Below the pieces are notes generated by a model. It saw nothing but the letters and a program-made list of their open reading frames with translations, was not told the DNA's origin and did not search any database. Shown in pieces: positions 1 to 8,120 of a DNA stretch of 62,767 bases. A program made the position numbers and the translations under genes. The DNA comes from an uncultured Porphyromonadaceae bacterium (GTDB lineage Bacteria > Bacteroidota > Bacteroidia > Bacteroidales > Muribaculaceae). The stretch lies in contig CAMWNP010000014.1 in assembly GCA_947175645.1 (NCBI GenBank), forward strand, positions 1 to 62,767, given 5' to 3'. Numbering within the stretch: the first letter of the stretch is position 1; the number at the start of each line of letters is the position of its first letter.

Positions 1-36
1 GGTACTGCGAAAGTGGGAGAGTAGGTAACCGCCCCC
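1..36 (+). rRNA. rrf: 5S ribosomal RNA, 3' end only
   Basis: The first 36 bases match the conserved 3' third of bacterial 5S rRNA: the GCGAAAGTGGGAGAGTAGG helix region, then AACCGCC closing the terminal stem. The 5' part lies before the window, so this is probably the end of an rRNA operon. A terminator follows within 10 nt, which fits. The exact 3' end is uncertain by a few bases. Confidence 0.85.
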
Positions 37-44
37 TATCCGAA

Positions 45-77
45 ACCGGACGAGAAGAATTTCTCGCCCGGTTTTTT
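45..77 (+). terminator. Intrinsic terminator of the rRNA operon
   Basis: ACCGGACGAGAA (45-56) pairs with TTCTCGCCCGGT (61-72), with one A-C mismatch and a 4-nt loop. A T-rich tract follows, so it fits a strong Rho-independent terminator just after the 5S gene. Confidence 0.88.
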
Positions 78-159
78 ATTTTATTATATGCATACATGAA
101 ACTTCTTTCTGCTTTTCGCTCAATATTATATTGTAAAAGTTTGGCAGATAATAGATTTT

Positions 160-190
160 TTGAGAAATTTGTAAAATAGTTTTAATTTTG
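160..190 (+). promoter_or_regulatory. Bacteroidota promoter, probably giving a leaderless mRNA
   Basis: TTG at 160-162, a 20-nt spacer and TAATTTTG at 183-190 match the Bacteroidota -33/-7 consensus (TTG, 19-20 nt, TAnnTTTG). Transcription usually starts about 6 nt after the -7 box. That places +1 at or within a base or two of the ATG at 197, leaving no room for a ribosome binding site. Confidence 0.7.
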
Positions 191-196
191 CAATTT

Positions 197-1378
197 ATGA
201 GAAAGAATCTTTTTGTATTAGCGTTTTTGCTTACAATTACTAATCTGTTTGGACAAGAAGTTAAGGAGATTGTGGATGTCATCAAGAGCAGTGACTTTGA
301 GGGAAGCGGTATTGAGGATTTCTATATAGGAGAGGCTCATTATACTCTGCAATATAATATTCGTGCCAGACTTGATGATGAAACCAATGCACAGAGTTTC
401 TTTTTTTATAATCCGGATTTCCTGGGAGGTCTGCTTATTTCCACTGATAAGAGTGAGGTTACAAATTTGGAAATTAAATGGAACGACTCTGACGGACTTT
501 ATGGTAGTGATATGTGGATGTATGTGTCGGGAAGCAATTCTCCGTGGGAAAGTATTCAGGCTGTAATGGATGCAAAACCGGAATCTAATCCTCAAAAGTT
601 CCGTTACTATGCCTATGATTCCAGATACGACTTTTATGGCGATGAGCCAATAACGGTTGTTATACCCGAAAAATCCTGTAAACACTACGCTATTACTCCC
701 GGATATATTGGTGTCACTCAGGTTAAGAACTATCTGTTTGAGTTCATAATCACTCGTCAGATAACAGTAGAATCAAATAAGGGATTTGCTTATCTATCAG
801 AAGTTGACCTTTCTGACGATGCCGATTATAAGTTTGTTCTGTCAACCCCGAAAGGGAAAGTTCTGACTATTGATGAGGGTGTAGTCTCACATCGTAATGT
901 GGATGTCACCGCGGATAAAGAGATTTACGAATCAGACCAACTGTCAAAATTTGTTCTTTCGTCAGTGAACAATGGAAAATTCCAACTTCTGGATTCAGAA
1001 AATAACAAATATCTCGGACGTGACAACACCGGGAAACTGACACTTGGTGAAATTGGTGTAAACTTCACTCTCACGGATGGGATGCTAAAGGATGAGAATG
1101 ATGCAACGCTTATCCATGACGGCTCTAATTATGTTTTTCAGTCAATTTCACGGTCCATGGTAAATAAGAATGAACCTGTGAATCTTTATCGCTCATCCCA
1201 AACCAATGGTTCAGCGATTATCCAAACTATTACTGATTACGGTCAAGATTTACCAACCGAATACTTCACTACTGACGGTATCCGCCTATCTGGCGAGCCT
1301 TCCGTACCAGGAATTTATCTGCAACGCAAGGGCGGTGAAGTAAAAAAGATTCTTTTCAATCGTAGATATGTGCATTAA
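197..1378 (+). CDS. Secreted hypothetical protein with a T9SS-like C-terminal segment
   Basis: The protein has 393 residues and I do not recognise its family. Residues 1-19 are a signal peptide ending near LFGQ, so export is expected. The middle is rich in beta-type, acidic and aromatic sequence with no catalytic motif I can name. The last ~40 residues have the pattern YFTTDGIRL..PGIYL..KGGEVKKIL, resembling the short C-terminal tails common on secreted Bacteroidales proteins and related to type IX secretion sorting domains; porQ is in this window. An upstream in-frame TTG at 188 would extend the ORF, but it lies inside the -7 promoter box, so the ATG at 197 is chosen. Confidence 0.75.
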   Translation: MRKNLFVLAFLLTITNLFGQEVKEIVDVIKSSDFEGSGIEDFYIGEAHYTLQYNIRARLDDETNAQSFFFYNPDFLGGLLISTDKSEVTNLEIKWNDSDGLYGSDMWMYVSGSNSPWESIQAVMDAKPESNPQKFRYYAYDSRYDFYGDEPITVVIPEKSCKHYAITPGYIGVTQVKNYLFEFIITRQITVESNKGFAYLSEVDLSDDADYKFVLSTPKGKVLTIDEGVVSHRNVDVTADKEIYESDQLSKFVLSSVNNGKFQLLDSENNKYLGRDNTGKLTLGEIGVNFTLTDGMLKDENDATLIHDGSNYVFQSISRSMVNKNEPVNLYRSSQTNGSAIIQTITDYGQDLPTEYFTTDGIRLSGEPSVPGIYLQRKGGEVKKILFNRRYVH

Positions 1379-1457
1379 GCGTGAATTTCAACAATTGAAT
1401 CATAAAAATTGATACACAGTGAGAAGAATTTGTTTAGATTCGGAAAATTATTTTACG

Positions 1458-1465
1458 TAAATTTG
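1458..1465 (+). promoter_or_regulatory. -7 promoter element before the CMD-cupin gene
   Basis: TAAATTTG matches TAnnTTTG and lies 23 nt before the ATG at 1489. The nearest upstream TTTG (1429-1432) is spaced too far at 25 nt, so only the -7 half is convincing. Confidence 0.4.
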
Positions 1466-1488
1466 TATTATTGAAATTACAAATTCTT

Positions 1489-2304
1489 ATGAAACGACCC
1501 ATTATCTTTTTATTTCTTCTGACATTAACTTTAAATATTATGGCACAACAGAAAATCGTGCAGACAGCAGGAAGAACTCAGTTGGGTGAGTTTGCACCGG
1601 AGTTCGCTCACTTGAATGATGATATTCTTTTTGGAGAAGTGTGGAGCAGAAATGATCTGCTTTCGTTACGTGACCGTAGCCTTGTTACAATCACTGCATT
1701 GATCAGTCAGGGTATAACTGACAGTTCTCTCAGTTATCATCTTCAGGAAGCGAAAAAGAATGGAATCACCCGTACAGAGATTGCAGAGATAATAACTCAC
1801 ATTGCGTTTTATGCAGGTTGGCCAAAGGCTTGGGCAGCCTTCAATCAGGCTAAGACTATATGGAGTGATGATATTACATCCGGCAGTGCCAAAGATGAGT
1901 TCCAGAAGCAGATGATTTTCCCGATAGGAGAACCCAATGATGCATATTCTAAATTTTTCATCGGGCAGAGTTATCTCGCTCCGGTGTCAACCGAACAGAT
2001 CAAACTGTTTAACGTCACCTTTGAACCCGGATGTCGCAATAACTGGCATATTCACAAGGCTACTAAAGGTGGAGGACAGATGCTTATTGGAGTCGCCGGA
2101 CGGGGATGGTATCAGGAAGAAGGAAAGGCTGCTGTAGAGATCCTTCCCGGAACAGTTATCCATATTCCTGCCAATGTGAAACACTGGCATGGTGCCGCAG
2201 CAGATGGTTGGTTTTCTCATCTCGCATTTGAAATTGATGGTGAAAACTGTTCTAATGAATGGCTTGAACCTGTGAATGATGAGCAATATAACAAATTAAA
2301 GTAG
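1489..2304 (+). CDS. Secreted carboxymuconolactone decarboxylase-cupin fusion protein
   Basis: The protein has 271 residues. A signal peptide covers 1-20 (ending MAQ). Residues ~35-125 form an AhpD/CMD-like helical domain, without the CxxC pair of peroxidase-type members. Residues ~165-248 form a cupin with candidate metal ligands H187, H189, H232 and H234. CMD-cupin fusions are known in Bacteroidales and other bacteria, but their substrate is generally unassigned. Export to the periplasm is unusual for CMD enzymes, which are mostly cytosolic. The in-frame TTG at 1471 is rejected in favour of the ATG at 1489, which begins a clean signal peptide. Confidence 0.85.
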   Translation: MKRPIIFLFLLTLTLNIMAQQKIVQTAGRTQLGEFAPEFAHLNDDILFGEVWSRNDLLSLRDRSLVTITALISQGITDSSLSYHLQEAKKNGITRTEIAEIITHIAFYAGWPKAWAAFNQAKTIWSDDITSGSAKDEFQKQMIFPIGEPNDAYSKFFIGQSYLAPVSTEQIKLFNVTFEPGCRNNWHIHKATKGGGQMLIGVAGRGWYQEEGKAAVEILPGTVIHIPANVKHWHGAAADGWFSHLAFEIDGENCSNEWLEPVNDEQYNKLK

Positions 2305-2347
2305 ACTTATCACAAGGAAATTAAAACCATTGTTTCGTTCAGTTTGT

Positions 2348-2355
2348 TATATTTG
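2348..2355 (+). promoter_or_regulatory. -7 promoter element before the small acetyltransferase gene
   Basis: TATATTTG fits TAnnTTTG and ends 14 nt before the ATG at 2370, predicting a very short leader of about 8 nt. I see no well-spaced -33 TTG. Confidence 0.4.
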
Positions 2356-2369
2356 TAAACTGAAAGACT

Positions 2370-2672
2370 ATGGATTATATTACAGAAAGAGATAGAATCT
2401 ATGCAAAATCCCCGGAGGGAGAGGTGATAGCCGAGGTGACATTTCCTGCGGTTGACGGTGTAAATGTGATTAACCACACTTTCGTTCATGAATCTTTAAG
2501 GGGTAAAGGAATTGCAGGTGAGTTGGTAAAGTTGGCGGCTGACAGTATATTGTCAGACGGCAGAAAGATTGGAGTCACATGTCCTTATGCGGTTGAGTGG
2601 TTCAAACGGCACCCGGAATATGTGGTGATTCATCCCGGCTCGGCAACATGTAGGATTGACGGCAGAAGATAG
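2370..2672 (+). CDS. Small GNAT-like N-acetyltransferase (YidJ/COG2388 type)
   Basis: At 100 residues this matches the short single-domain GNAT family rather than full-length acetyltransferases. The acetyl-CoA pyrophosphate loop is visible as HESLRGKGIAGEL (about residues 40-52). It is followed by GVTCPYAVEWFKRHPEY, typical of this family. These proteins bind acetyl-CoA, and their acceptor is usually unknown. A hairpin terminator at 2709-2745 ends the unit. Confidence 0.85.
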   Translation: MDYITERDRIYAKSPEGEVIAEVTFPAVDGVNVINHTFVHESLRGKGIAGELVKLAADSILSDGRKIGVTCPYAVEWFKRHPEYVVIHPGSATCRIDGRR

Positions 2673-2708
2673 GGCAATTATTTTCCTGCATAACATAATA
2701 CTATTTGT

Positions 2709-2745
2709 AGAGGGTATGTCAAAACGAAATATTGACATATCCTCT
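2709..2745 (+). terminator. Hairpin terminator of the GAGGsTGTGTCAAAA family
   Basis: AGAGGGTATGTCAA (2709-2722) pairs with TTGACATATCCTCT (2732-2745) over 14 bp with one G-U pair. It lies 37 nt after the acetyltransferase stop. The arms share a consensus with hairpins at 8486, 29547 and 39844. Confidence 0.7.
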
Positions 2746-2857
2746 TAAGTTTTGTTAGAATAGAAGTCAGGTGCTGAATCCGTAAAAACATAACCCGACA
2801 GTCTGTCGTCAATACCGGGATATTCTATATTGATGTTATTTTTTGGGAATTTATTTA

Positions 2858-2865
2858 TATATTTG
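2858..2865 (+). promoter_or_regulatory. -7 promoter element before the TfoX-like gene
   Basis: TATATTTG fits TAnnTTTG and lies 27 nt before the ATG at 2893. No correctly spaced -33 TTG is evident. Confidence 0.4.
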
Positions 2866-2892
2866 CAGATAAATGTATCAGAAACTTGCAAA

Positions 2893-3213
2893 ATGGCCTG
2901 CTCAACAGATTTTATAGAGTCTTTGTGTGACACTCTTGTACCCCTTGGTGAAGTTCGTTACCGTAAGATGATGGGAGACTATGTCATTTATTTAAATGAT
3001 AAGTGTGTCATCACGGCTTGCGACAATATCGCATTCGTAAAGAAACTTCCTTGCATAGAACAGTTATTGAAGGATGCAGAAACCGGATTTCCTTACGCCG
3101 GTGCAAAAGAGGCATTTATTCTAGACCTATCCAATCCTATGAGATTATTAGAGGTGATAAGTGTATTATGGGAGCATCTTCCATTCCCGAAGTCAAAGAA
3201 AAGGAACTCTTAG
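2893..3213 (+). CDS. TfoX/Sxy N-terminal domain protein
   Basis: The protein has 106 residues. It carries only the TfoX N-terminal domain: MACSTDFIE, then VRYRKMMGDYVIYLNDKCV and IAFVKKLP...GFPYAGAKEAFILD. In gammaproteobacteria TfoX/Sxy activates competence genes. Stand-alone N-terminal-domain proteins in Bacteroidota have no established role, so a competence function should not be assumed. comF lies just downstream on the other strand, but nothing in the sequence links them. The upstream in-frame ATG at 2830 is rejected because the -7 box (2858-2865) lies after it and homology begins at MACS. Confidence 0.8.
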   Translation: MACSTDFIESLCDTLVPLGEVRYRKMMGDYVIYLNDKCVITACDNIAFVKKLPCIEQLLKDAETGFPYAGAKEAFILDLSNPMRLLEVISVLWEHLPFPKSKKRNS

Positions 3214-3259
3214 ACTCCGAATATTATAGTCCGCTTAAAAGTTTTAGAAAACAGAGTTT

Positions 3260-3979
3260 TTAATTAAGATGCGTTGCGGCAACGGTGCAGACGCTGATAT
3301 TGATGTTGCTTACAGATTTCGCAAGTGCTTCCGAGCAATGGAGCAGGGTAGAGCCTGTGGTGATGACATCATCAATAAGCATTACGTGTTTCCCCTCGAG
3401 AAGATCCGTTTTACGGACCGAATAGATTCCTTTGGTGTTTTCCCATCGCATTTTTGCAGTCCTGTGAGTTTGTGTTCCATGTTTACGCGCTGCTTTCAGG
3501 TAGTTCCTTACCGGGATACCTGTAACCTTACTTATTCCTCTTGCAATCTCCTCACTCTGGTTATATCCTCTGCGAAGTTTCTTCCACCAATGCATAGGAA
3601 CGGGCAAGAGCATGTCAACTCCATTGAAGAAACCATATTGGTCCGCTTCACGAGCCAACATCATTCCAAGTTTCTCTCCAATATCGGGACGATTACGGTA
3701 TTTCATGGTAAGGATAACTTCGGCGTACTCATCATGCCTGTGATAAGCATAAAGAGCGGCCGCCTTGTCAATATGCGAGTGTGTACTGAAAAGCCGGTGG
3801 TGGATATCGTTAAATTTGTTCGTGAATAGGTTCAGGCGTGGCATTGCATGCAGACAGTGGGAACACAGAAGCATCTCACCCGGAACCAATGTACTTCCGC
3901 AAATCTCGCACACGTCAGGAAAAATCACACTGAGCAGCGGATCTATCCACTCCTTCAGTGATTTCAGTCGTTCTCCCAT
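3260..3979 (-). CDS. comF: ComF family phosphoribosyltransferase-like protein
   Basis: The protein has 239 residues. An N-terminal zinc ribbon has Cys pairs C24/C27 and C39/C42. The C-terminal half is a type I phosphoribosyltransferase fold with the PRPP loop VMLIDDVITTGST near residues 199-211. ComF proteins take part in DNA uptake in transformable bacteria, but many non-competent bacteria carry homologues of unclear function. The start overlaps the recX stop by 16 nt, so it is probably translationally coupled as the last gene of the glyS-lemA-FKBP-prmC-recX-comF run. Confidence 0.9.
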   Translation of the reverse strand: MGERLKSLKEWIDPLLSVIFPDVCEICGSTLVPGEMLLCSHCLHAMPRLNLFTNKFNDIHHRLFSTHSHIDKAAALYAYHRHDEYAEVILTMKYRNRPDIGEKLGMMLAREADQYGFFNGVDMLLPVPMHWWKKLRRGYNQSEEIARGISKVTGIPVRNYLKAARKHGTQTHRTAKMRWENTKGIYSVRKTDLLEGKHVMLIDDVITTGSTLLHCSEALAKSVSNINISVCTVAATHLN

Positions 3980-4455
3980 ATCTCATTTTCTGCGATGAAT
4001 GAGGTAATAAGGGATGACTCATAACCTCTTGAAGCAACAGACCGGAACAATTTTGTTCTCCCTTCAAAACTGTTTCCTTCACGGATTGATCGGGCCTTGG
4101 ATCGCATTACGGAGAACAGAATTTCTATATATTCCTCATTGTCAATCTCATTCAATGCAGCGTTAATTGATTGTTTATCAATATGTTTCTGCATCAGTGC
4201 AAGCATAATCTTCCTGCGTCCCCACTTGCTGAAACGATATTTGTCACGTACGAAGGCCACTGCATATCTTTCATCCGACACAAATTTCCTTTGTATAAGG
4301 CTGGAAAGGATTTTTTCAGCATCATTCCGGTCAATTCCCCATCTGATAAGTTTCTGAGAAATTTCGTGTGTACACTGTTCCGATGTTGCGCATAACGACT
4401 CCAGTCTGGCCATTGCCTGTTGGGGAGATATAGGTTTCCGGGAAATGGGACTCAT
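3964..4455 (-). CDS. recX: RecX family regulatory protein
   Basis: The protein has 163 residues, usual for RecX. It shows the three-helix repeats, e.g. ARLESLCATSEQCTHEISQKLIRWG near the N-terminus and FVSDERYAVAFVRDKYRFSKWGRRKI in the middle. RecX binds RecA filaments and modulates recombination. recA is not in the window. A longer reading from a TTG at 4485 would overlap prmC. The ATG at 4455, 13 nt past the prmC stop, gives the normal RecX length and is preferred. Confidence 0.88.
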   Translation of the reverse strand: MSPISRKPISPQQAMARLESLCATSEQCTHEISQKLIRWGIDRNDAEKILSSLIQRKFVSDERYAVAFVRDKYRFSKWGRRKIMLALMQKHIDKQSINAALNEIDNEEYIEILFSVMRSKARSIREGNSFEGRTKLFRSVASRGYESSLITSFIAENEIWEND

Positions 4456-4468
4456 AACAACTAAATCA

Positions 4469-5320
4469 TCAGCATTGGGTGGCAATCAAGAATCGATACT
4501 GTTTCTGCATATCACGTTCAATAAATACATCATCCCAGTTCTCATTCTTCATGAAATTGACCAGTTCGGATGCATATAAAGGATTGATTTCAAAATACAA
4601 TTTCCCGCCTTGATTGAGCGCTTGCTTTGCAAATACGGAAATTGCTTTATAGAAGACAAGAGGATTTGAATCCGGGACGAAAAGTGCACCATGAGGTTCA
4701 TGTTCCAGAACGTTGGGTTCCATGAAGGCAGCCTCCGAGTCGGCAATATATGGTGGATTACTTACTATGATGTCGTACAACGGATTCACCGGTGGCAACA
4801 TTGCGAAAATATCTTTTTTTTCAAAAATCACCTTTGACCTTAGTCTTTCCGCATTTTCACGCGCTACTAAAAGAGCCTTATCAGAAATGTCGACAGCAGT
4901 GACATTGGAAAACGGGAGATTCCGGGCAAGTGCAATGGCTATGCAACCTGAACCGGTACCCAAGTCAAGAATGTTAAGATCCTGACGGTTGCTCCATTCC
5001 TTGACAATGATGTCAACAAGTTGTGCTGTCTCTTGCCGTGGAATAAGAGTGTCGGGAGTGACATTGAAGTTCATTCCATAGAAATGAGCCGATCCAAAAA
5101 TATATTGGATTGGCTCATCTGCAAGTATTCTGTCAACTGCCTGATCTGCTTTACGGACAATGTAATCCGTCACTTCACGGTTACTGTTAACAAGAGTATC
5201 TGTTACATTCCACCCTTTGAGATTCTCAAAAATTATGCTTACCATCTCACGCACTTCAGAGGGAGGGAATTTCCCTGACAGACGTTGACGCAGATGTGTG
5301 GAAAGTTCTTGTACCAGCAT
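4469..5320 (-). CDS. prmC: Peptide chain release factor N5-glutamine methyltransferase
   Basis: The 283-residue length matches PrmC/HemK. It methylates the Gln of the GGQ motif in release factors using S-adenosylmethionine. An N-terminal helical RF-binding domain (about 1-75) precedes the Rossmann domain. The SAM loop is DLGTGSG (119-125) and the catalytic NPPY motif is at 188-191. It lies 10 nt upstream of the FKBP gene end and just before recX in the same operon. Confidence 0.95.
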   Translation of the reverse strand: MLVQELSTHLRQRLSGKFPPSEVREMVSIIFENLKGWNVTDTLVNSNREVTDYIVRKADQAVDRILADEPIQYIFGSAHFYGMNFNVTPDTLIPRQETAQLVDIIVKEWSNRQDLNILDLGTGSGCIAIALARNLPFSNVTAVDISDKALLVARENAERLRSKVIFEKKDIFAMLPPVNPLYDIIVSNPPYIADSEAAFMEPNVLEHEPHGALFVPDSNPLVFYKAISVFAKQALNQGGKLYFEINPLYASELVNFMKNENWDDVFIERDMQKQYRFLIATQC

Positions 5321-5329
5321 ACGATAAAG

Positions 5330-5884
5330 TTATCTCTTCTCGTAACCTGGAATATCAACAAGTTTGATGCTGAATTTCAAAGCACTGTAAGGAGGAATGG
5401 AAGCCGATCCGGCTGTACCGTAGGCGGCGAAATAGGGTATTACAACATCTACGGAATCCCCCACGTGCATATACTGGAGTGCAATCTGCCAACCTTCGAT
5501 AACATTCGTAAGTTTGGTTGTGTAAAGTGAATCCACTCTTGTATATGAAGAGTCGAAGGGCACACTGTTGTAAAGTTCACCTTTGTATTTTACGGTGACG
5601 GTACTTGACATAAGTGGAACAAGGTTGCCTTCCGTTACGGCCGGGTCAGAGAAATTGTGCATGAGAACGTAGACTCCTGGATTCCAGGATGGAACTATGC
5701 GCTTGTAATAAGCCTTACCGGACGGATCAGAGAGAGCAGCCTGCTGCGTCAGCCAGGCATCGTTTTTCTCACGCCAATCCTTGTAGTCGTTCCAGATGTC
5801 GGAATTGTCATCATCGCTGCATGAAGTGCTTATTCCGGCGATAAATAACGGAAAGAAAAATATAAGATATACTAATTTTCTCAT
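5330..5884 (-). CDS. FKBP-type peptidyl-prolyl isomerase lipoprotein
   Basis: The protein has 184 residues. A lipoprotein signal peptide ends at C22 (ISTSC), followed by the acidic SDDDNSD run that often marks surface-exposed lipoproteins in Bacteroidota. The FKBP_C fold spans about residues 90-180, with VTVKYKGELYN, GWQIALQYMHVGDSVDVVIPYFAAYG and IPPYSALKFSIKLVDI. It probably assists folding in the periplasm or at the outer membrane. It is co-transcribed between lemA and prmC. Confidence 0.88.
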   Translation of the reverse strand: MRKLVYLIFFFPLFIAGISTSCSDDDNSDIWNDYKDWREKNDAWLTQQAALSDPSGKAYYKRIVPSWNPGVYVLMHNFSDPAVTEGNLVPLMSSTVTVKYKGELYNSVPFDSSYTRVDSLYTTKLTNVIEGWQIALQYMHVGDSVDVVIPYFAAYGTAGSASIPPYSALKFSIKLVDIPGYEKR

Positions 5885-5896
5885 TTCTTAGTTTAA

Positions 5897-6517
5897 TTAG
5901 AATTCCACCTTGGGTGCTGACTCAGCACCTGCCTCAGCACGGAACTGAGCACGTGTCGAAAATCCGAAGATACCGGCGAAAATCGCACCGGGGAAACGGC
6001 GGACCTTGATATTATAATCGTTGACCAACTCATTGTAGCGGGTACGTTCGGCGGCGATACGGTTTTCAGTACCTTCAAGTTGAGTCATCAGGTCAAGGAA
6101 TGTCTTATCGGCTTTCAGTTCAGGATATGCTTCGTGAACAGCATTGACATATATGCCAAGCGCCGACTGCAATTTCTCCTGAGCCTGCTGGAATTGCCGG
6201 AGCGAAGCCTCATCAACGTTTGCAATCTCGCTGTTTACTGATTCCGCGTTTTCGTATGCTTTCTGCAAACCGGAACGTGCCTCGGCCAGACCTACGTAGG
6301 TTGACTGCTCATGTTGTGCGTATCCTTTAACGGAAGCAACCAGGTTTGGAATAAGGTCGAGACGACGCTGATACTGGTTCTCTACATTCGCCCAACCGGT
6401 ATTAACCTTTTCATCCATAGTCACTATGCTGTTGTATTGAGAGAATCCCGTAACAACAAGCACCACCACTACGATTATTACTGCTATAAGTCCTAAGGAT
6501 AAACCTTTGTTCTTCAT
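5897..6517 (-). CDS. lemA: LemA family protein
   Basis: The protein has 206 residues. One N-terminal membrane segment spans about 8-28. The LemA helical domain follows, with the hallmark QYQRRLDLIPNLVASVKGYA (about 47-66) and a C-terminal FPGAIFAGIFGF. LemA proteins are inner-membrane anchored with an external four-helix bundle; their biochemical function is not settled. The gene starts 12 nt after the glyS stop, in the same operon. Confidence 0.93.
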   Translation of the reverse strand: MKNKGLSLGLIAVIIVVVVLVVTGFSQYNSIVTMDEKVNTGWANVENQYQRRLDLIPNLVASVKGYAQHEQSTYVGLAEARSGLQKAYENAESVNSEIANVDEASLRQFQQAQEKLQSALGIYVNAVHEAYPELKADKTFLDLMTQLEGTENRIAAERTRYNELVNDYNIKVRRFPGAIFAGIFGFSTRAQFRAEAGAESAPKVEF

Positions 6518-6528
6518 TTTTTGCGGAA

Positions 6529-8073
6529 TTATGAGAGTTTACGGAGAAGAGAATTCAGAGAAACGCGTCCATGAATAATCTTGTGAAGATCGGCAATGGC
6601 TACTCGTTCCTGTTCCATGCTGTCGCGGTGACGCAGAGTGACCGTATTGTCCTCAAGTGTCTGATGGTCAACGGTTATACAGTAGGGAGTTCCTATTGCA
6701 TCCTGACGGCGATAACGTTTGCCTATCGAATCCTTTTCATCGTAGTGTGTTGCAAAATCAAACTTGAGGTCATTAACAATCTCGCGTGCTTTTTCGGGCA
6801 GACCATCCTTGCGTACGAGAGGAAGAACCGCACATTTGACAGGAGCAAGAGCATCGGGCAAATGAAGAACCACGCGGCTTTCGCCACCTTCAAGTTGCTG
6901 TTCCTCATAACTTGAACAGAGAACGGAAAGAAACATTCGGTCAACGCCAATCGATGTCTCGATTACATATGGCACATAACTTTCATTAAGTTCAGGATCG
7001 AAGTACTGGATTTTCTTGCCTGAGAACTTTTCGTGCTGAGAAAGGTCGAAATTTGTGCGTGAATGAATACCTTCCACCTCCTTGAATCCGAAAGGCATCT
7101 CAAACTCTATATCAGTGGCGGCGTTCGCATAATGCGCCAATTTTTCATGATCATGATAACGATACTTGTCGTCTCCCAGTCCGAGAGCCTTGTGCCAGCG
7201 GAGTCGGGTCTGTTTCCAGAATTCAAACCATTTAAGTTCCTCACCCGGACGAACAAAGAACTGCATTTCCATCTGTTCAAACTCACGCATGCGGAAAATG
7301 AACTGACGTGCGACGATCTCGTTACGGAACGCCTTGCCTATCTGTGCAATACCGAAGGGAAGACGCATACGACCGGTTTTCTGTACGTTAAGATAGTTGA
7401 CAAATATACCCTGGGCAGTTTCGGGCCGGAGATATACAGTCATTGCACCGTCGGCGGTTGAACCCATCTCGGTTTTGAACATCAGATTGAACTGGCGGAC
7501 ATCTGTCCAGTTGCGTGTTCCGCTGATTGGGCACACAATTTCCTCATCGATAATAATTTGTTTCAGTTCATCAAGATCGTTTGCATTCATGGCGTCGGAG
7601 AATCGTTGATGAAGTGCTTCACGATGTTTGATATGTTCCTGAACACGCGGGTTTGTCTCGCAGAACATTGCCTCATCAAAAGCCTCGCCAAAACGTTTTC
7701 TGGCTTTCGCAACCTCTTTGTTGATTTTGTCGTCAATCTTAGCAATGGCTTCTTCAATGAGGACATCCGCGCGATAACGTTTTTTAGAGTCGCGGTTGTC
7801 AATCAAGGGGTCATTGAACGCATCAACGTGCCCTGAGGCTTTCCATATTGTCGGGTGCATGAAGATTGCGGAGTCTATACCCACGATATTTTCGTGGAGC
7901 AGTGTCATTGCATCCCACCAGTAACGTTTTATATTATTTTTAAGTTCAACACCGTTCTGACCGTAGTCGTAAACAGCCGCTAAACCGTCATATATTTCAC
8001 TTGATTGAAAAACAAAACCGTATTCCTTGGCATGTGAAACGATTTTTTTGAAAACATCTTCTTGTTGAGCCAT
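6529..8073 (-). CDS. glyS: Glycyl-tRNA synthetase, homodimeric class II type
   Basis: The 514-residue single-chain enzyme charges tRNA-Gly. LRPETAQ (215-221) and motif 2 FRNEI (249-253) are visible. A C-terminal anticodon-binding domain covers about 410-510. This is the alpha2 (archaeal/eukaryotic and Gram-positive-like) form, not the alpha2beta2 GlyQ/GlyS pair. It is first in a six-gene - strand operon with a good promoter at 8121-8151. The leader carries two TTCCGGAA palindromes (8096-8112). I see no T-box. Confidence 0.96.
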   Translation of the reverse strand: MAQQEDVFKKIVSHAKEYGFVFQSSEIYDGLAAVYDYGQNGVELKNNIKRYWWDAMTLLHENIVGIDSAIFMHPTIWKASGHVDAFNDPLIDNRDSKKRYRADVLIEEAIAKIDDKINKEVAKARKRFGEAFDEAMFCETNPRVQEHIKHREALHQRFSDAMNANDLDELKQIIIDEEIVCPISGTRNWTDVRQFNLMFKTEMGSTADGAMTVYLRPETAQGIFVNYLNVQKTGRMRLPFGIAQIGKAFRNEIVARQFIFRMREFEQMEMQFFVRPGEELKWFEFWKQTRLRWHKALGLGDDKYRYHDHEKLAHYANAATDIEFEMPFGFKEVEGIHSRTNFDLSQHEKFSGKKIQYFDPELNESYVPYVIETSIGVDRMFLSVLCSSYEEQQLEGGESRVVLHLPDALAPVKCAVLPLVRKDGLPEKAREIVNDLKFDFATHYDEKDSIGKRYRRQDAIGTPYCITVDHQTLEDNTVTLRHRDSMEQERVAIADLHKIIHGRVSLNSLLRKLS

Positions 8074-8095
8074 TTTTATATTTAGTTTAATTCAA

Positions 8096-8112
8096 TTCCG
8101 GAACTTCCGGAA
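8096..8112. promoter_or_regulatory. Twin TTCCGGAA palindromes at the glyS transcription start
   Basis: Two perfect 8-bp palindromes TTCCGGAA lie at 8096-8103 and 8105-8112, one base apart. Together they can form a CCGGAA/TTCCGG hairpin or a tandem operator. They fall just after the expected start site of the - strand promoter (about 8115), within the glyS leader. Function is inferred from position only. Confidence 0.45.
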
Positions 8113-8120
8113 ATAATATG

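Noticed and set aside
2745-2933. 62-aa - strand ORF before the TfoX-like gene
   Set aside because: It runs antisense through the TfoX-like start and its promoter box, with no start signal or known family; possibly a remnant, but not supportable.
8074-8120. T-box riboswitch before glyS
   Set aside because: The leader is only about 40 nt, with no T-box consensus or specifier loop; only the twin palindromes are present.
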